Notes under the pieces: model-generated
Databases searched by the model: none
What the model saw: only the letters and a program-made list of their open reading frames with translations
What the model was told of the DNA's origin: nothing
Program-made: the position numbers and the translations under genes
Shown here: piece after piece, positions 1 through 7,658 of the stretch
How the letters are laid out: every line of letters starts with the position of its first letter
Numbering within the stretch: position 1 is the first letter of the stretch
NCBI GenBank assembly: GCA_036637375.1
Contig: JAVWMQ010000002.1
Span: 22,618 to 86,617 of the forward strand
DNA: 64,000 nucleotides
Direction of reading: 5' to 3'
Source of the DNA: JAVWMQ01 sp036637375
Lineage (GTDB): Bacteria; Bacillota; Clostridia; Peptostreptococcales; Anaerovoracaceae

Positions 1-355
1 CATTCATCTGTTGCTCAACTGTTTGTCCATAAAAAGTAATTTTGGCATCTTCACCGCCCAATTCAATAGCAACATCAGTTTCAGGAATCAGTTCTTCAAC
101 AGCTTTACTACAAGAAACAACCTCTTGTTCAAAATTAACCTTAATCAATTTTGCAAGAGAAAGACCTCCAGAACCTGTAATGGCCATACTCATTTCCTCA
201 TTTGGAAATTCCAAACAAAGATCCCTTATTAATTCTTTAACCTTCTCAAGTACATTAGACATATGTCGCTCATAGCGCTCATAACGCACCTGGTTTTTAT
301 CATCCAATACAATTAATTTAACTGTAGTTGAACCAACATCAATTCCCAATTTCAT
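1..355 (-). CDS. 2-hydroxyacyl-CoA dehydratase activase-type ATPase (N-terminus only)
   Basis: The window edge cuts this gene; only the first 118 residues are visible. They show an ASKHA-type ATPase start: GIDVGST at residues 4-10, GSGG at 61-64 and ELGGEDAK at 98-105, as in the BadF/BadG/HgdC activase family. These iron-sulfur ATPases drive one-electron activation of 2-hydroxyacyl-CoA dehydratases in anaerobes. The N-terminus starting almost directly with GIDVGST, followed by the ELGGEDAKI block, resembles the very long (about 1400-residue) activase-dehydratase fusions more than the short HgdC type, but the length cannot be checked here. Start is the ATG at 355. The terminator of the next gene upstream lies at 399-429. 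Confidence 0.8.
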   Translation of the reverse strand, partial: MKLGIDVGSTTVKLIVLDDKNQVRYERYERHMSNVLEKVKELIRDLCLEFPNEEMSMAITGSGGLSLAKLIKVNFEQEVVSCSKAVEELIPETDVAIELGGEDAKITFYGQTVEQQMN

Positions 356-391
356 ATTTAATTACTCCCTAATTATTAACCTTTGTCTTAC

Positions 392-429
392 ATAAACAAA
401 TTAGTCCTAAATCCCAATTAGGACTAATT
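392..429 (-). terminator. Terminator after the methyltransferase gene
   Basis: A perfect 12-bp inverted repeat (399-410 with 418-429, arms AATTAGTCCTAA and TTAGGACTAATT, 7-base loop) lies 48 bases after the stop codon at 477. A modest T-rich tail follows on the minus strand. Confidence 0.7.
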
Positions 430-476
430 TTAATTATAACATTTATTAACTAAAATACCGTACCCCTACAGATTTT

Positions 477-1499
477 TTACTTTTTTGCAACAATGATATT
501 TCGCTTAATTGATTTATCTACCATATGTTCAAAACTAGAATATCTATCTTCATCTAATACCCTAAATCCAACATCTTCTAACAATTTTTTTAGCTCGCTA
601 TGTGGAACAATAAAACTGTTCCACGACAGTACCATAACTCCACCTTTTTTTAAAATTTTATACCATGAGCTACGACAGCCATTAATTAATTCTACTGGAT
701 TTCTTGTTAAGGATGACTGCTTCTCCCTTGTTACATTCCCATGCTGAACTCCATATGGCAAATCACCTACAATAATATCAAAGAAATTCTTTTGATAAAA
801 CTGATCCGAATTAATTGAATTTCCTGAAATCAATTCAAAATGTCTTGTTTCCTTATTTCTAAGTTCTTCTTTTGTTCTTGCAATATTAATCGCATATCTC
901 CTACCAAGGAGACTTTTCCCTTTACCCGTAATTTTATCAATTTTACGTTCATGTTTGTATTTCTCAATTTCCATATATTTCTTCATGAAATGATATGATT
1001 CGTTGACAACTTTATCACCTATTTCAACTCCATAAACATTAAATCCTTGAATTAGTCCCTCAAACAGGGTTGTACCTTTGCCCGCAATTGGATCTAACAA
1101 ATTCACATCACCCTTAGCATTAGTATCACTTGATGCAAGTGCAACATTTATCATCATTCTTGTAAATAATTCGTTTGTTTTCCCTGTATATTTAAGGATT
1201 GTGCTTAAATTATCATTAACATATTTATAATTTACAAGTTCTATAGGTTTTAATAGTTTATCTTCTACCAATTCAAAAAGCGCATATACAAATGATAATT
1301 TGCTTAAAGTTTCTATATTATCAATATCTAATTCCTTATCATGTTCAAATGTAATATAAAAAACTCCACCAATATACTCTTCTTTTATATTAGTTGCACC
1401 CTTAAACACAATTTCTAATTCAGAAATTGCAAGTTTTTTTGATGCTTCGAAATATACTCTATTATGACCCGGATTGGCTAAAACAGCGTATTTATTCAT
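477..1499 (-). CDS. TRM11/UPF0020-like SAM-dependent RNA methyltransferase
   Basis: This 340-residue protein has a class I methyltransferase fold in its second half. The SAM-binding motif DPIAGKG is at 136-142, followed by an acidic loop (GVEIGDKV near 157), and the catalytic motif is DLPYG at 246-250, a variant of the N/D-PP-Y signature of base N-methyltransferases. Proteins of the TRM11/UPF0020 group combine an N-terminal substrate-recognition region with such a domain and modify tRNA or rRNA bases. The N-terminal 110 residues may be a divergent THUMP-like region, but this is not certain. The target base is unknown. A plausible promoter (TGGATT-17-TAAAAT) lies at 1540-1568 and AGAGGAG precedes the ATG. 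Confidence 0.75.
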   Translation of the reverse strand: MNKYAVLANPGHNRVYFEASKKLAISELEIVFKGATNIKEEYIGGVFYITFEHDKELDIDNIETLSKLSFVYALFELVEDKLLKPIELVNYKYVNDNLSTILKYTGKTNELFTRMMINVALASSDTNAKGDVNLLDPIAGKGTTLFEGLIQGFNVYGVEIGDKVVNESYHFMKKYMEIEKYKHERKIDKITGKGKSLLGRRYAINIARTKEELRNKETRHFELISGNSINSDQFYQKNFFDIIVGDLPYGVQHGNVTREKQSSLTRNPVELINGCRSSWYKILKKGGVMVLSWNSFIVPHSELKKLLEDVGFRVLDEDRYSSFEHMVDKSIKRNIIVAKK

Positions 1500-1539
1500 T
1501 TAAATCTCCTCTAACTTAAATTATTATTATTCCGTAGAC

Positions 1540-1568
1540 ATTTTATCATAATATAAGGATAAAATCCA
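1540..1568 (-). promoter_or_regulatory. Promoter of the methyltransferase gene
   Basis: Minus-strand TGGATT (1563-1568), 17-base spacer, TAAAAT (1540-1545). It lies about 40 bases upstream of the start codon and back to back with the promoter of the plus-strand gene. Confidence 0.45.
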
Positions 1569-1570
1569 GT

Positions 1571-1599
1571 TTGTAATATATAACAAAATACATTATAAT
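1571..1599 (+). promoter_or_regulatory. Promoter of the YkgJ-like gene
   Basis: TTGTAA (1571-1576), 17-base spacer, TATAAT (1594-1599), placed 25 bases before the ATG at 1624 and followed by an AGGAG ribosome site. Confidence 0.6.
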
Positions 1600-1623
1600 T
1601 TATTAAGGATAGGAGAATTAATT

Positions 1624-2178
1624 ATGAAAAGTACAATAAGAAAAAGTACCTGGAAAGCAATTTACCGGTTACTTGACAGAGTTTCACCTCTCGATATAAA
1701 TTGTGGCACACTATGCGGTGCCGCTTGCTGTACAGACGATGGAGATGAAAGTTATAAGGATGCTGGAGATTTCGAACTAGGAATATATCTTTTACCAGGA
1801 GAAGAAAAACTCTTTAATATGAAAGAAGATTGGTTGAAATGGACAGTAGAGGATGCTGAGGATTATGATTTTCCTCTTTCATGGCATGGTAATATATATT
1901 TTGTAAGATGCACAGAACCACCTAATTGTCCTCGAAAACAGCGTCCACTACAATGCAGGTTTTATCCTCTAACCCCTGATCTTGACGAATATGATAATCT
2001 GACCTTAATTAGGTCAACTGCACAAACGCCATATACTTGTCCGTTAATCTCAGACAATATGGAGCTTAATCCAAGATTTATTAAAGCCAACTACACTGTT
2101 TGGCACAGATTAATTAAAGATCCACTTATTTACGATTTAGTTAAATTAGATTCTGAAACCAGAAGAAAACAACCTTAG
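1624..2178 (+). CDS. YkgJ-like cysteine cluster protein
   Basis: The 184-residue protein carries eight conserved-looking cysteines: C27, C31, C35 and C36 in a Cx3Cx3CC cluster, C96, C102, C111 and C139. The block CPRKQRPLQCRFYPL around 102-116 matches the C-RP-C-FYPL signature of the YkgJ/zinc- or iron-chelating family. No enzyme activity is established for this family; metal or iron-sulfur cluster binding is inferred from the cysteines. It is monocistronic, with its own promoter at 1571-1599, and is the only plus-strand gene in the first 10 kb. The bidirectional terminator at 2166-2200 overlaps its last codons. Confidence 0.8.
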   Translation: MKSTIRKSTWKAIYRLLDRVSPLDINCGTLCGAACCTDDGDESYKDAGDFELGIYLLPGEEKLFNMKEDWLKWTVEDAEDYDFPLSWHGNIYFVRCTEPPNCPRKQRPLQCRFYPLTPDLDEYDNLTLIRSTAQTPYTCPLISDNMELNPRFIKANYTVWHRLIKDPLIYDLVKLDSETRRKQP

Positions 2179-2200
2179 AAATTAATACTAAGGTTGTTTT
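2166..2200. terminator. Bidirectional terminator between convergent genes
   Basis: Arms AAAACAACCTTAG (2166-2178) and CTAAGGTTGTTTT (2188-2200) pair perfectly and give T-runs on both strands. The hairpin serves both the YkgJ-like gene and the converging kinase-like gene ending at 2211. Confidence 0.85.
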
Positions 2201-2210
2201 TAACTAATGT

Positions 2211-2825
2211 TTAAAATTTTTCTGACTCAACAATTCTTTTAATTATATTCACAACACCTTCTTCTCCAAATTTTGATGAATTAAATGATAAATCATAATT
2301 ACGTGCTAACCCCCACTTTTCTTCACAGTAAAAAGCATAGTGTTTAGCTCTTGCTTTGTCACTTTTTTTAATTGTAGAAATCACTTTTTTTTCTTCAATC
2401 CCATAACTATCTCGAACTCTTTTTATCTTATCGTCCATATCCGCATGAATAAATACATTTAGACAGTCTTCCCTATCCTTCAAAATATATTCTGCACATC
2501 TACCAACAATAACGCAAGGACCCTGGTCAGCAATTTTTCTAATTATTTTGCTCTGTGTTGTAAACACACTTTCACTAACAACTTGTGTTGTGTCTAAAAA
2601 TGGACTAACCGTATAGTAACCGCTTGCAGCAATATCAAAAGCTTGTGCCATACTTAGGTTTTCTACAACATTTTCAACATATCCAACATCCATACCGCTT
2701 TCTGACGCAATCATATCAATTAGAACTTTGTCATAAAATGGTATTCCTAATTCCTTGGCAATTTTTTCGCCAATACATCTTCCACCGCTACCATATTCTC
2801 TGCTTATTGTAATTACATTAATCAT
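2211..2825 (-). CDS. Cytidylate kinase-like family protein
   Basis: The 204-residue P-loop protein begins with INVITISREYGSGGR; the nucleotide-binding loop GSGGRCIG is at 12-19. This is the signature of the cytidylate kinase-like family (AAA-type P-loop kinases related to Cmk). Canonical Cmk phosphorylates CMP/dCMP, but members of this family are more divergent and their substrate is not known, so the gene is not named cmk. It starts 3 bases after the stop of the MATE gene and is the last gene before the terminator at 2166-2200. VIVGRCAEYIL in the middle is also typical of the family. Confidence 0.8.
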   Translation of the reverse strand: MINVITISREYGSGGRCIGEKIAKELGIPFYDKVLIDMIASESGMDVGYVENVVENLSMAQAFDIAASGYYTVSPFLDTTQVVSESVFTTQSKIIRKIADQGPCVIVGRCAEYILKDREDCLNVFIHADMDDKIKRVRDSYGIEEKKVISTIKKSDKARAKHYAFYCEEKWGLARNYDLSFNSSKFGEEGVVNIIKRIVESEKF

Positions 2826-2828
2826 AAC

Positions 2829-4193
2829 CTACACATCTCCCAATCTTTTTAATTTTGTCTTAAACAAATATCTAATCATAGTAATACTATAAATCAGTCC
2901 AAACACTTCTGCAAGTGGGAATGCCCACCAAACTAAAGATACACCACCTATTTTACCAAATAAGATTGCTAAAGGTAGAATTCCAACAAGCTGTCTAATT
3001 AAAGATCCCCAAAGAGAAATCATGCCGTGACCTGTTGCCTGAAATAAACCAGCAGATACAATACCTATTGCTGCTGGAATAAAACTCAAACTAATAGCTC
3101 TAAGAGCAATAGTTCCAATTTCAATCATATCTTCATTGGCATTAAACATTGATAACAATACCACAGGTATAGTCTGAAACAAAATTAATCCAAATGTCAT
3201 TATAGATATAGCCATAATACCAGCCTTTTTGAATGTTTCCATAAGTCTTTTGCCATTTTGTGCGCCATAATTATATCCCATTACAGGTAAGGATCCTTGG
3301 TTCACACCAAAACATGGCATAAATACAAATGATTGCAATTTACTGTAAGCGCCCATTACTGCAACTGCAGTTTCCGAAAATGAAGCCAAAATCCCATTTA
3401 TTCCAAACAACATAAACGAACCTATAGCTTGCATAATAATTGACGGACCACCTACGCCATATATCTCTTTGATTGTTCTTCCATTAAATATTCCATTTGA
3501 AAAGTTCACTTTAACCGGTAAATTCTTTTTAAGTAGGAACGTTACTCCAACCATCATTGAAGCACACTGTGCAATTACAGTAGCAACAGCCGCACCTGCA
3601 ACACCAAGTTTAGGTGCTCCCAAAAGTCCAAAAATCAATATTGGATCTAATACCACGTTTACCAATGCACCAGTGATTATTGTAATCATTGGTAAAATCA
3701 TATTTCCAGTAGACTGTATAATTTTTTCAGAATTAATGCCTGTCATTACAAAAATTGATCCAATAGTAACTATTCTTAAATAGTCTCCACCCTCTTTAAT
3801 AATATATGGATTATTTGAAAACATACTTAAAAACCAAGTTGCAAAGAATATCCCAAAGATTGCAAATGGTATCCAGTTAAATATTCCCAAAAACAGTCCT
3901 GTCGTAGCCGCTTTATTTGCATCCTCTTGACGCTTTGCGCCAAGCCGCCTTGATATTAATGAATTTATACCAATTCCTGTCCCAACAGCTACTGAAATTA
4001 TCAGCATTTGTATTGGAAATACTAATGTTACAGCAGCTAAAGCACTTTGTCCTAGTTGTGCAACAAATATACTATCAACAATATTATATAATGCCTGAAT
4101 CAGCATAGAAAAAATTGCTGGTCCAGACATTGTTAACAATAGTTTTGTTATGGGCATTGTTCCCATTTTATTTTCTTTTTTTATTTCTGTCAT
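2829..4193 (-). CDS. MATE family multidrug/metabolite efflux transporter
   Basis: This 454-residue integral membrane protein has about twelve hydrophobic segments and the family's duplicated architecture, each half starting with a long amphipathic-plus-membrane helix (MSGPAIFSMLIQALYNIVDS near the N-terminus). Residues such as the N-terminal QALYNIVDSIFVAQ stretch and the half-two motif FGVNQGSLPVMGYNYGA are characteristic of MATE transporters, which export cationic compounds in exchange for Na+ or H+. The substrate cannot be predicted. It follows the DUF975-CmpB gene by 17 bases and precedes the kinase-like gene by 3 bases, suggesting co-transcription. AAAGG precedes the ATG. Confidence 0.93.
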   Translation of the reverse strand: MTEIKKENKMGTMPITKLLLTMSGPAIFSMLIQALYNIVDSIFVAQLGQSALAAVTLVFPIQMLIISVAVGTGIGINSLISRRLGAKRQEDANKAATTGLFLGIFNWIPFAIFGIFFATWFLSMFSNNPYIIKEGGDYLRIVTIGSIFVMTGINSEKIIQSTGNMILPMITIITGALVNVVLDPILIFGLLGAPKLGVAGAAVATVIAQCASMMVGVTFLLKKNLPVKVNFSNGIFNGRTIKEIYGVGGPSIIMQAIGSFMLFGINGILASFSETAVAVMGAYSKLQSFVFMPCFGVNQGSLPVMGYNYGAQNGKRLMETFKKAGIMAISIMTFGLILFQTIPVVLLSMFNANEDMIEIGTIALRAISLSFIPAAIGIVSAGLFQATGHGMISLWGSLIRQLVGILPLAILFGKIGGVSLVWWAFPLAEVFGLIYSITMIRYLFKTKLKRLGDV

Positions 4194-4210
4194 TTATTAC
4201 CTTTCATTAT

Positions 4211-5770
4211 TCAATTCAATCTTTTAATATTATGTGTCCTACCTGTAACCTGGCTATACTCAATACCGTAATCTGTAATTCCTTTACCGACATTTGGATA
4301 ATAATGAGAATACACAGCATCAGCACCGAATAAAGTTAGTAATATAGCACATAAAATATTCCGGTTTCGTTTTGGAATTTTATTGAACTTACTGTCAAAA
4401 AACGGTGCAATTATATAGATAAATGCTGTTCCACCAATTGCAAAAACAAGTAGCCCCTCTAAACAAACCCTACCATTTATATTAAGTAAATATCCACTGT
4501 AATCCCACCATTTAGCCCCTTTTGTCATTTCTAAATAATAACTTGTTGAATATTCAACTATCCCACAAATAACCATAGTTAAAACAAAAGTTACAACAGG
4601 TTTATCAATAAATTTCTTTAATAGAATTAACACCAATACCCCACCAGCTCCATAAATCGGAAGCCATGGACCAAACATAATTCCTCTTTTAACAAATACT
4701 CCATCTTTAACTAGATGAAGACTAACTTCCCAAATCCATCCTATTACAGAAAATGTAAAAAAGAATAGTATTAAATTTGTAATAGAGTATTTTCTCTTGT
4801 AGTTAATATGTTGCTTATGTTCTTTTTCAACATGTGTGCCTGGATAATAAAGTGGTTCCTCTAACGCTGGCGCCTCATAAAGCAAATTATCATTTAATAA
4901 ATCTATATTTTTTATATTATTAACTTTTGCAAACTCTCGCAATTTAACAAACAACTCTGTTTCTGTTGCCCTGTAATACATATTTGTAAAGAAAATTCCT
5001 GCCAAACCAAAAGTAAGCAGATTTAACCCATTCCATAGTATAAATGAACAATCAAGCAAAAATGCATTCCATTTATATCCTTTCATCATTTCTTTGCTAA
5101 GAGCAATTGCGTCTTTCCAGTGAATTTCTGGATTTTCTGCCATAATATAAGAAACAAGCTTATACTGATAATGCTTATAAGGGTACAATATAACTGTCAT
5201 CGCCCACAAAATAAGCATTAAATTCACCAGAAGCATTGTTTTGGCAACTAAAAAAGTTTTTTTGCTGATATATATGCTTAAAACTCTAGAAATTTTACTT
5301 TTTTCATATACTCGGTTTTCTAAAAAAAATCTTCGTTCTCCAATTATAACTATATTTTTAAACAACAAAGTATAGGCAATACTTGCTAATACTGCTAATA
5401 TTGCTACAAAACCCTTTATAAAAGAATGTTCAATGAAAAATTCATGAAAAGTTACTTTTGCATTTGAAAGTATATGTAATGTAGATGTTCCAGCGTTAAG
5501 TGCAGCAGCCAATACCCCTTTTGTTGCTTTAGCTTCAGGCTTATCATCGCTCCCTACATTTACAATATCCGACGCAATAGTATTTTTTATAGTTTGGACA
5601 ACAACTTTCTTATCAGTTTCTCTACTTTTGTCGTAGGTAGATGCACCCTCCATAGATGCTCCATATTCAAACATAAGTACAGACATGAGAAAACAAACAG
5701 CTACAACAGACCAATAATTCCTTTTAATCGAATGCCTTGCATTTCTTTTTAGTTCGCCCCTTCTAAACAT
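4211..5770 (-). CDS. DUF975-CmpB (PF06541) fusion membrane protein
   Basis: The start is set at the ATG at 5770, which has AGGTGAT eight bases upstream; extending the frame further would run into rnpB. The 519-residue protein joins two families usually encoded separately. Residues 1-285 look like DUF975: a basic N-terminus, membrane segments near 19-36, 115-145 and 175-196, and the YYRATETELF block at 265-274 that normally ends the family. Residues 330-505 match the putative ABC-transporter type IV/CmpB family: GWIWEV at 344-349, RGIMFGPWLPIYG at 362-374, WWDYSG at 421-426 and NINGRVCLEG at 430-439. Function is unknown for both parts; a membrane transport or envelope role is only inferred. 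It follows rnpB directly. Confidence 0.8.
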   Translation of the reverse strand: MFRRGELKRNARHSIKRNYWSVVAVCFLMSVLMFEYGASMEGASTYDKSRETDKKVVVQTIKNTIASDIVNVGSDDKPEAKATKGVLAAALNAGTSTLHILSNAKVTFHEFFIEHSFIKGFVAILAVLASIAYTLLFKNIVIIGERRFFLENRVYEKSKISRVLSIYISKKTFLVAKTMLLVNLMLILWAMTVILYPYKHYQYKLVSYIMAENPEIHWKDAIALSKEMMKGYKWNAFLLDCSFILWNGLNLLTFGLAGIFFTNMYYRATETELFVKLREFAKVNNIKNIDLLNDNLLYEAPALEEPLYYPGTHVEKEHKQHINYKRKYSITNLILFFFTFSVIGWIWEVSLHLVKDGVFVKRGIMFGPWLPIYGAGGVLVLILLKKFIDKPVVTFVLTMVICGIVEYSTSYYLEMTKGAKWWDYSGYLLNINGRVCLEGLLVFAIGGTAFIYIIAPFFDSKFNKIPKRNRNILCAILLTLFGADAVYSHYYPNVGKGITDYGIEYSQVTGRTHNIKRLN

Positions 5771-5818
5771 AACGATATCACCTCTCTTTGAATCGCTAGC
5801 ATTATTAAATAACATAAG

Positions 5819-6163
5819 ATTGGGTAAGCCTATAAGCCGGGTTCTGTATTTGACAATCATCTTTCTAGGATCATTATCGCTAATGACCTCATGCGACATA
5901 CCTACCGGGCGGTGACGGGTAGCCACACCTATTGCCCTATTTTGTCTTGCTCCGAATGGGGTTTACACGGCCAGTATGTCTCCACACTGCCGGTGAGCTC
6001 TTACCTCACCATTTCAACCTTACCACGACATTACTCGTTTCGGCGGTATGTTTCTGTTGCACTTTCCCTATGGTTACCCACGCCAGACGTTATCTGGCAT
6101 CCTTACCCTATGGAGCCCGGACTTTCCTCATGGTTACCCACGCGATTGTCTGGCTTACCCAAT
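5819..6163 (-). ncRNA. rnpB: RNase P RNA
   Basis: The minus strand contains the conserved RNase P RNA landmarks in order: GAGGAAAGTCCGGGCTCC near the 5' end, a GTAACC-GGGAAAGTG repeat of the P-region core, CCGTGTAAACCCC-type and GAGCAAGACAAAATAGG in the middle, and AGAACCCGGCTTATAGGC at the 3' end. RNase P RNA is the catalytic subunit that matures tRNA 5' ends. The ends GGGTAAGCC and GGCTTACCC form helix P1, extended by AT-rich flanks. The gene sits between nif3 (ending 6173) and the DUF975-CmpB gene; a promoter at 6170-6198 overlaps the nif3 stop codon. Exact ends are estimated to within a few bases. Confidence 0.95.
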
Positions 6164-6169
6164 ATTATG

Positions 6170-6198
6170 TTATTAAATTAAAAAAGGATTAGAATCAA
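6170..6198 (-). promoter_or_regulatory. Candidate rnpB promoter
   Basis: Minus-strand TTGATT (6193-6198), 17-base spacer, TAATAA (6170-6175), inside the last codons of nif3. Initiation about 7 bases downstream would give an RNA beginning with ATTGGGTAAGCC, which fits the P1 helix. Confidence 0.55.
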
Positions 6199-6946
6199 AT
6201 TGACTTTCTATTATATTAACTGATTCATCAAGTCTTACTTTTAGCTGATGTGCTAAATTCTCTACAAAGATCTTTTCAGTATGATAGTGACCAGCATCGA
6301 TTAAAGAAATTCCCTTAGCTTTGCCATATTGCGCCTGGTGTAGTTTCATTTCACCACTTATTACTAATTGACACTCCATGTTAATTGCTTCGTCAATTAT
6401 ATCAAAACCTGAGCCTGTGCAAATAGCTACTTTTGATATATTCATGCCTAAGTCTCCAACTATATCAAGTTGACTCCTATTAATATTCAGTATATCACAT
6501 ATTTCTTCAATTGACTCATTTAAATCCATTTCCATAGGAAATTCTCCAACAACCCCTGGATGATCTCCTTTAAGTCTGTTTACGTTAATTAGGCCTAAAA
6601 TTTCAGCTAAATAAAAGTTGTTCCCATTATCTGCATTATCAAAAGGAATATGGGATGAATAAACAGAAATACCCGATTTAATTAAATCTATAACATATTT
6701 ACCTGTAACATCATCAATATTTATAGTCTTTGGTCTATTAAATAATAGTGGATGATGGCTAACTATTAAATCCACATTATTGTCAATTGCCTCATTAATA
6801 ACACCATCGTTAATATCAAGACATATCAAAATATTGGTAATTTCATCATTACCAATATTTATCTGTATCCCGCTGTTATCCCAATCTGCACCTAAAGTAA
6901 GTGGTGCAATATCTTCTATTATTTCTATAATACTCTCGATTTTCAT
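6173..6946 (-). CDS. Nif3-like dinuclear metal centre protein
   Basis: The 257-residue protein has the Nif3/YqfO metal-binding residues: HHPLLF with H64 and H65, SSHIPFDNA with H99 and D103, and the C-terminal GHYHTE (219-224). These bind two metal ions in hexameric toroidal proteins of this family. It is often annotated as GTP cyclohydrolase type 2, but the physiological role is not settled. Its length is that of the short form, without the extra PII-like middle domain of Bacillus YqfO. It lies 8 bases after trmK, in the common Firmicute order dnaG-rpoD-trmK-nif3, and carries the candidate rnpB promoter in its 3' end. Confidence 0.92.
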   Translation of the reverse strand: MKIESIIEIIEDIAPLTLGADWDNSGIQINIGNDEITNILICLDINDGVINEAIDNNVDLIVSHHPLLFNRPKTINIDDVTGKYVIDLIKSGISVYSSHIPFDNADNGNNFYLAEILGLINVNRLKGDHPGVVGEFPMEMDLNESIEEICDILNINRSQLDIVGDLGMNISKVAICTGSGFDIIDEAINMECQLVISGEMKLHQAQYGKAKGISLIDAGHYHTEKIFVENLAHQLKVRLDESVNIIESQFDSNPFLI

Positions 6947-6954
6947 TTTTATAC

Positions 6955-7647
6955 CTATAGGCTTTCCAAATACCTAATGTTTGCTTCTATTGCGGCAAAA
7001 TCTTCTTTTTTCATACTCTTGCTATTTTTCATTGATGTTAATATTCTTTTTTCTCTTTCGATTTTATTATCAATAAATTCTCTAACGAGTGGATCTCCAC
7101 TTGTTGCAAGCCATGTAGGCATTTCCCACATGATAGAATCTGGGCCAGCATCAAGTTTCATCGCTTCATCAGGTTCTCCATATGATGCAGTTATTATTTC
7201 ACAAATAAATCTACCTTCTCTTACTAATTTTTCGTTTGTAATTGCAAAACCTTTTTTAATAAGCCAGTATCTTAATCTTCCTTGTGCTGTTCTTGGCTGC
7301 ATAATTATTTTTTTGAAATTTTTAGATTTTTCCAGATCTTTTCCTAAAATATCAGAGATTAAAACACCGCCCATTCCAGCAATAACGATATCATCAACTT
7401 CATTATTTTTAATAACTTTCAAACCGTTTCCTAATCTAAGGTCAAACTTAATATCGGGACAAATTTCTTTGCAATTTTCTCTAGCTTTATTCAGGGAACC
7501 TTTGCTTACATCTGTCATAATAACTTTTGGAGAAATTTTATTTGTGAATAGGTACATAGGTAAATACCCATGATCTGTTCCAATGTCTGCCATAGATTCT
7601 CCGTTTTCAATTTCATTTGCAATAGCTTCTAATCTATTAGTTAACAT
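6955..7647 (-). CDS. trmK: tRNA (adenine(22)-N1)-methyltransferase
   Basis: The 230-residue protein shows the TrmK (YqfN) SAM-binding motif ADIGTDHGYLP at 20-30, the GMGG motif at 91-94 and the MQPR motif at 116-119. TrmK methylates N1 of A22 in tRNA D-arms in Firmicutes. The C-terminal helical part is present and length is typical. It follows rpoD by 11 bases and precedes nif3 by 8 bases, the standard arrangement. Start is the ATG at 7647; the first residues MLTNRLEAIA match the usual family start. Confidence 0.93.
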   Translation of the reverse strand: MLTNRLEAIANEIENGESMADIGTDHGYLPMYLFTNKISPKVIMTDVSKGSLNKARENCKEICPDIKFDLRLGNGLKVIKNNEVDDIVIAGMGGVLISDILGKDLEKSKNFKKIIMQPRTAQGRLRYWLIKKGFAITNEKLVREGRFICEIITASYGEPDEAMKLDAGPDSIMWEMPTWLATSGDPLVREFIDNKIEREKRILTSMKNSKSMKKEDFAAIEANIRYLESL

Positions 7648-7658
7648 ATAAGTCTCCT

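Noticed and set aside
11..275. Plus-strand open frames at the left edge.
   Set aside because: They are opposite the activase gene, whose minus-strand translation shows clear family motifs.
5771..5926. Upstream extension of the DUF975-CmpB reading frame (52 more codons).
   Set aside because: It runs through the 3' part of RNase P RNA and lacks a ribosome site; the ATG at 5770 has AGGTGAT at proper distance.
5891..6192. Two plus-strand open frames of 86-96 codons opposite rnpB.
   Set aside because: They lie antisense to a structured RNA gene, lack ribosome sites and resemble nothing.
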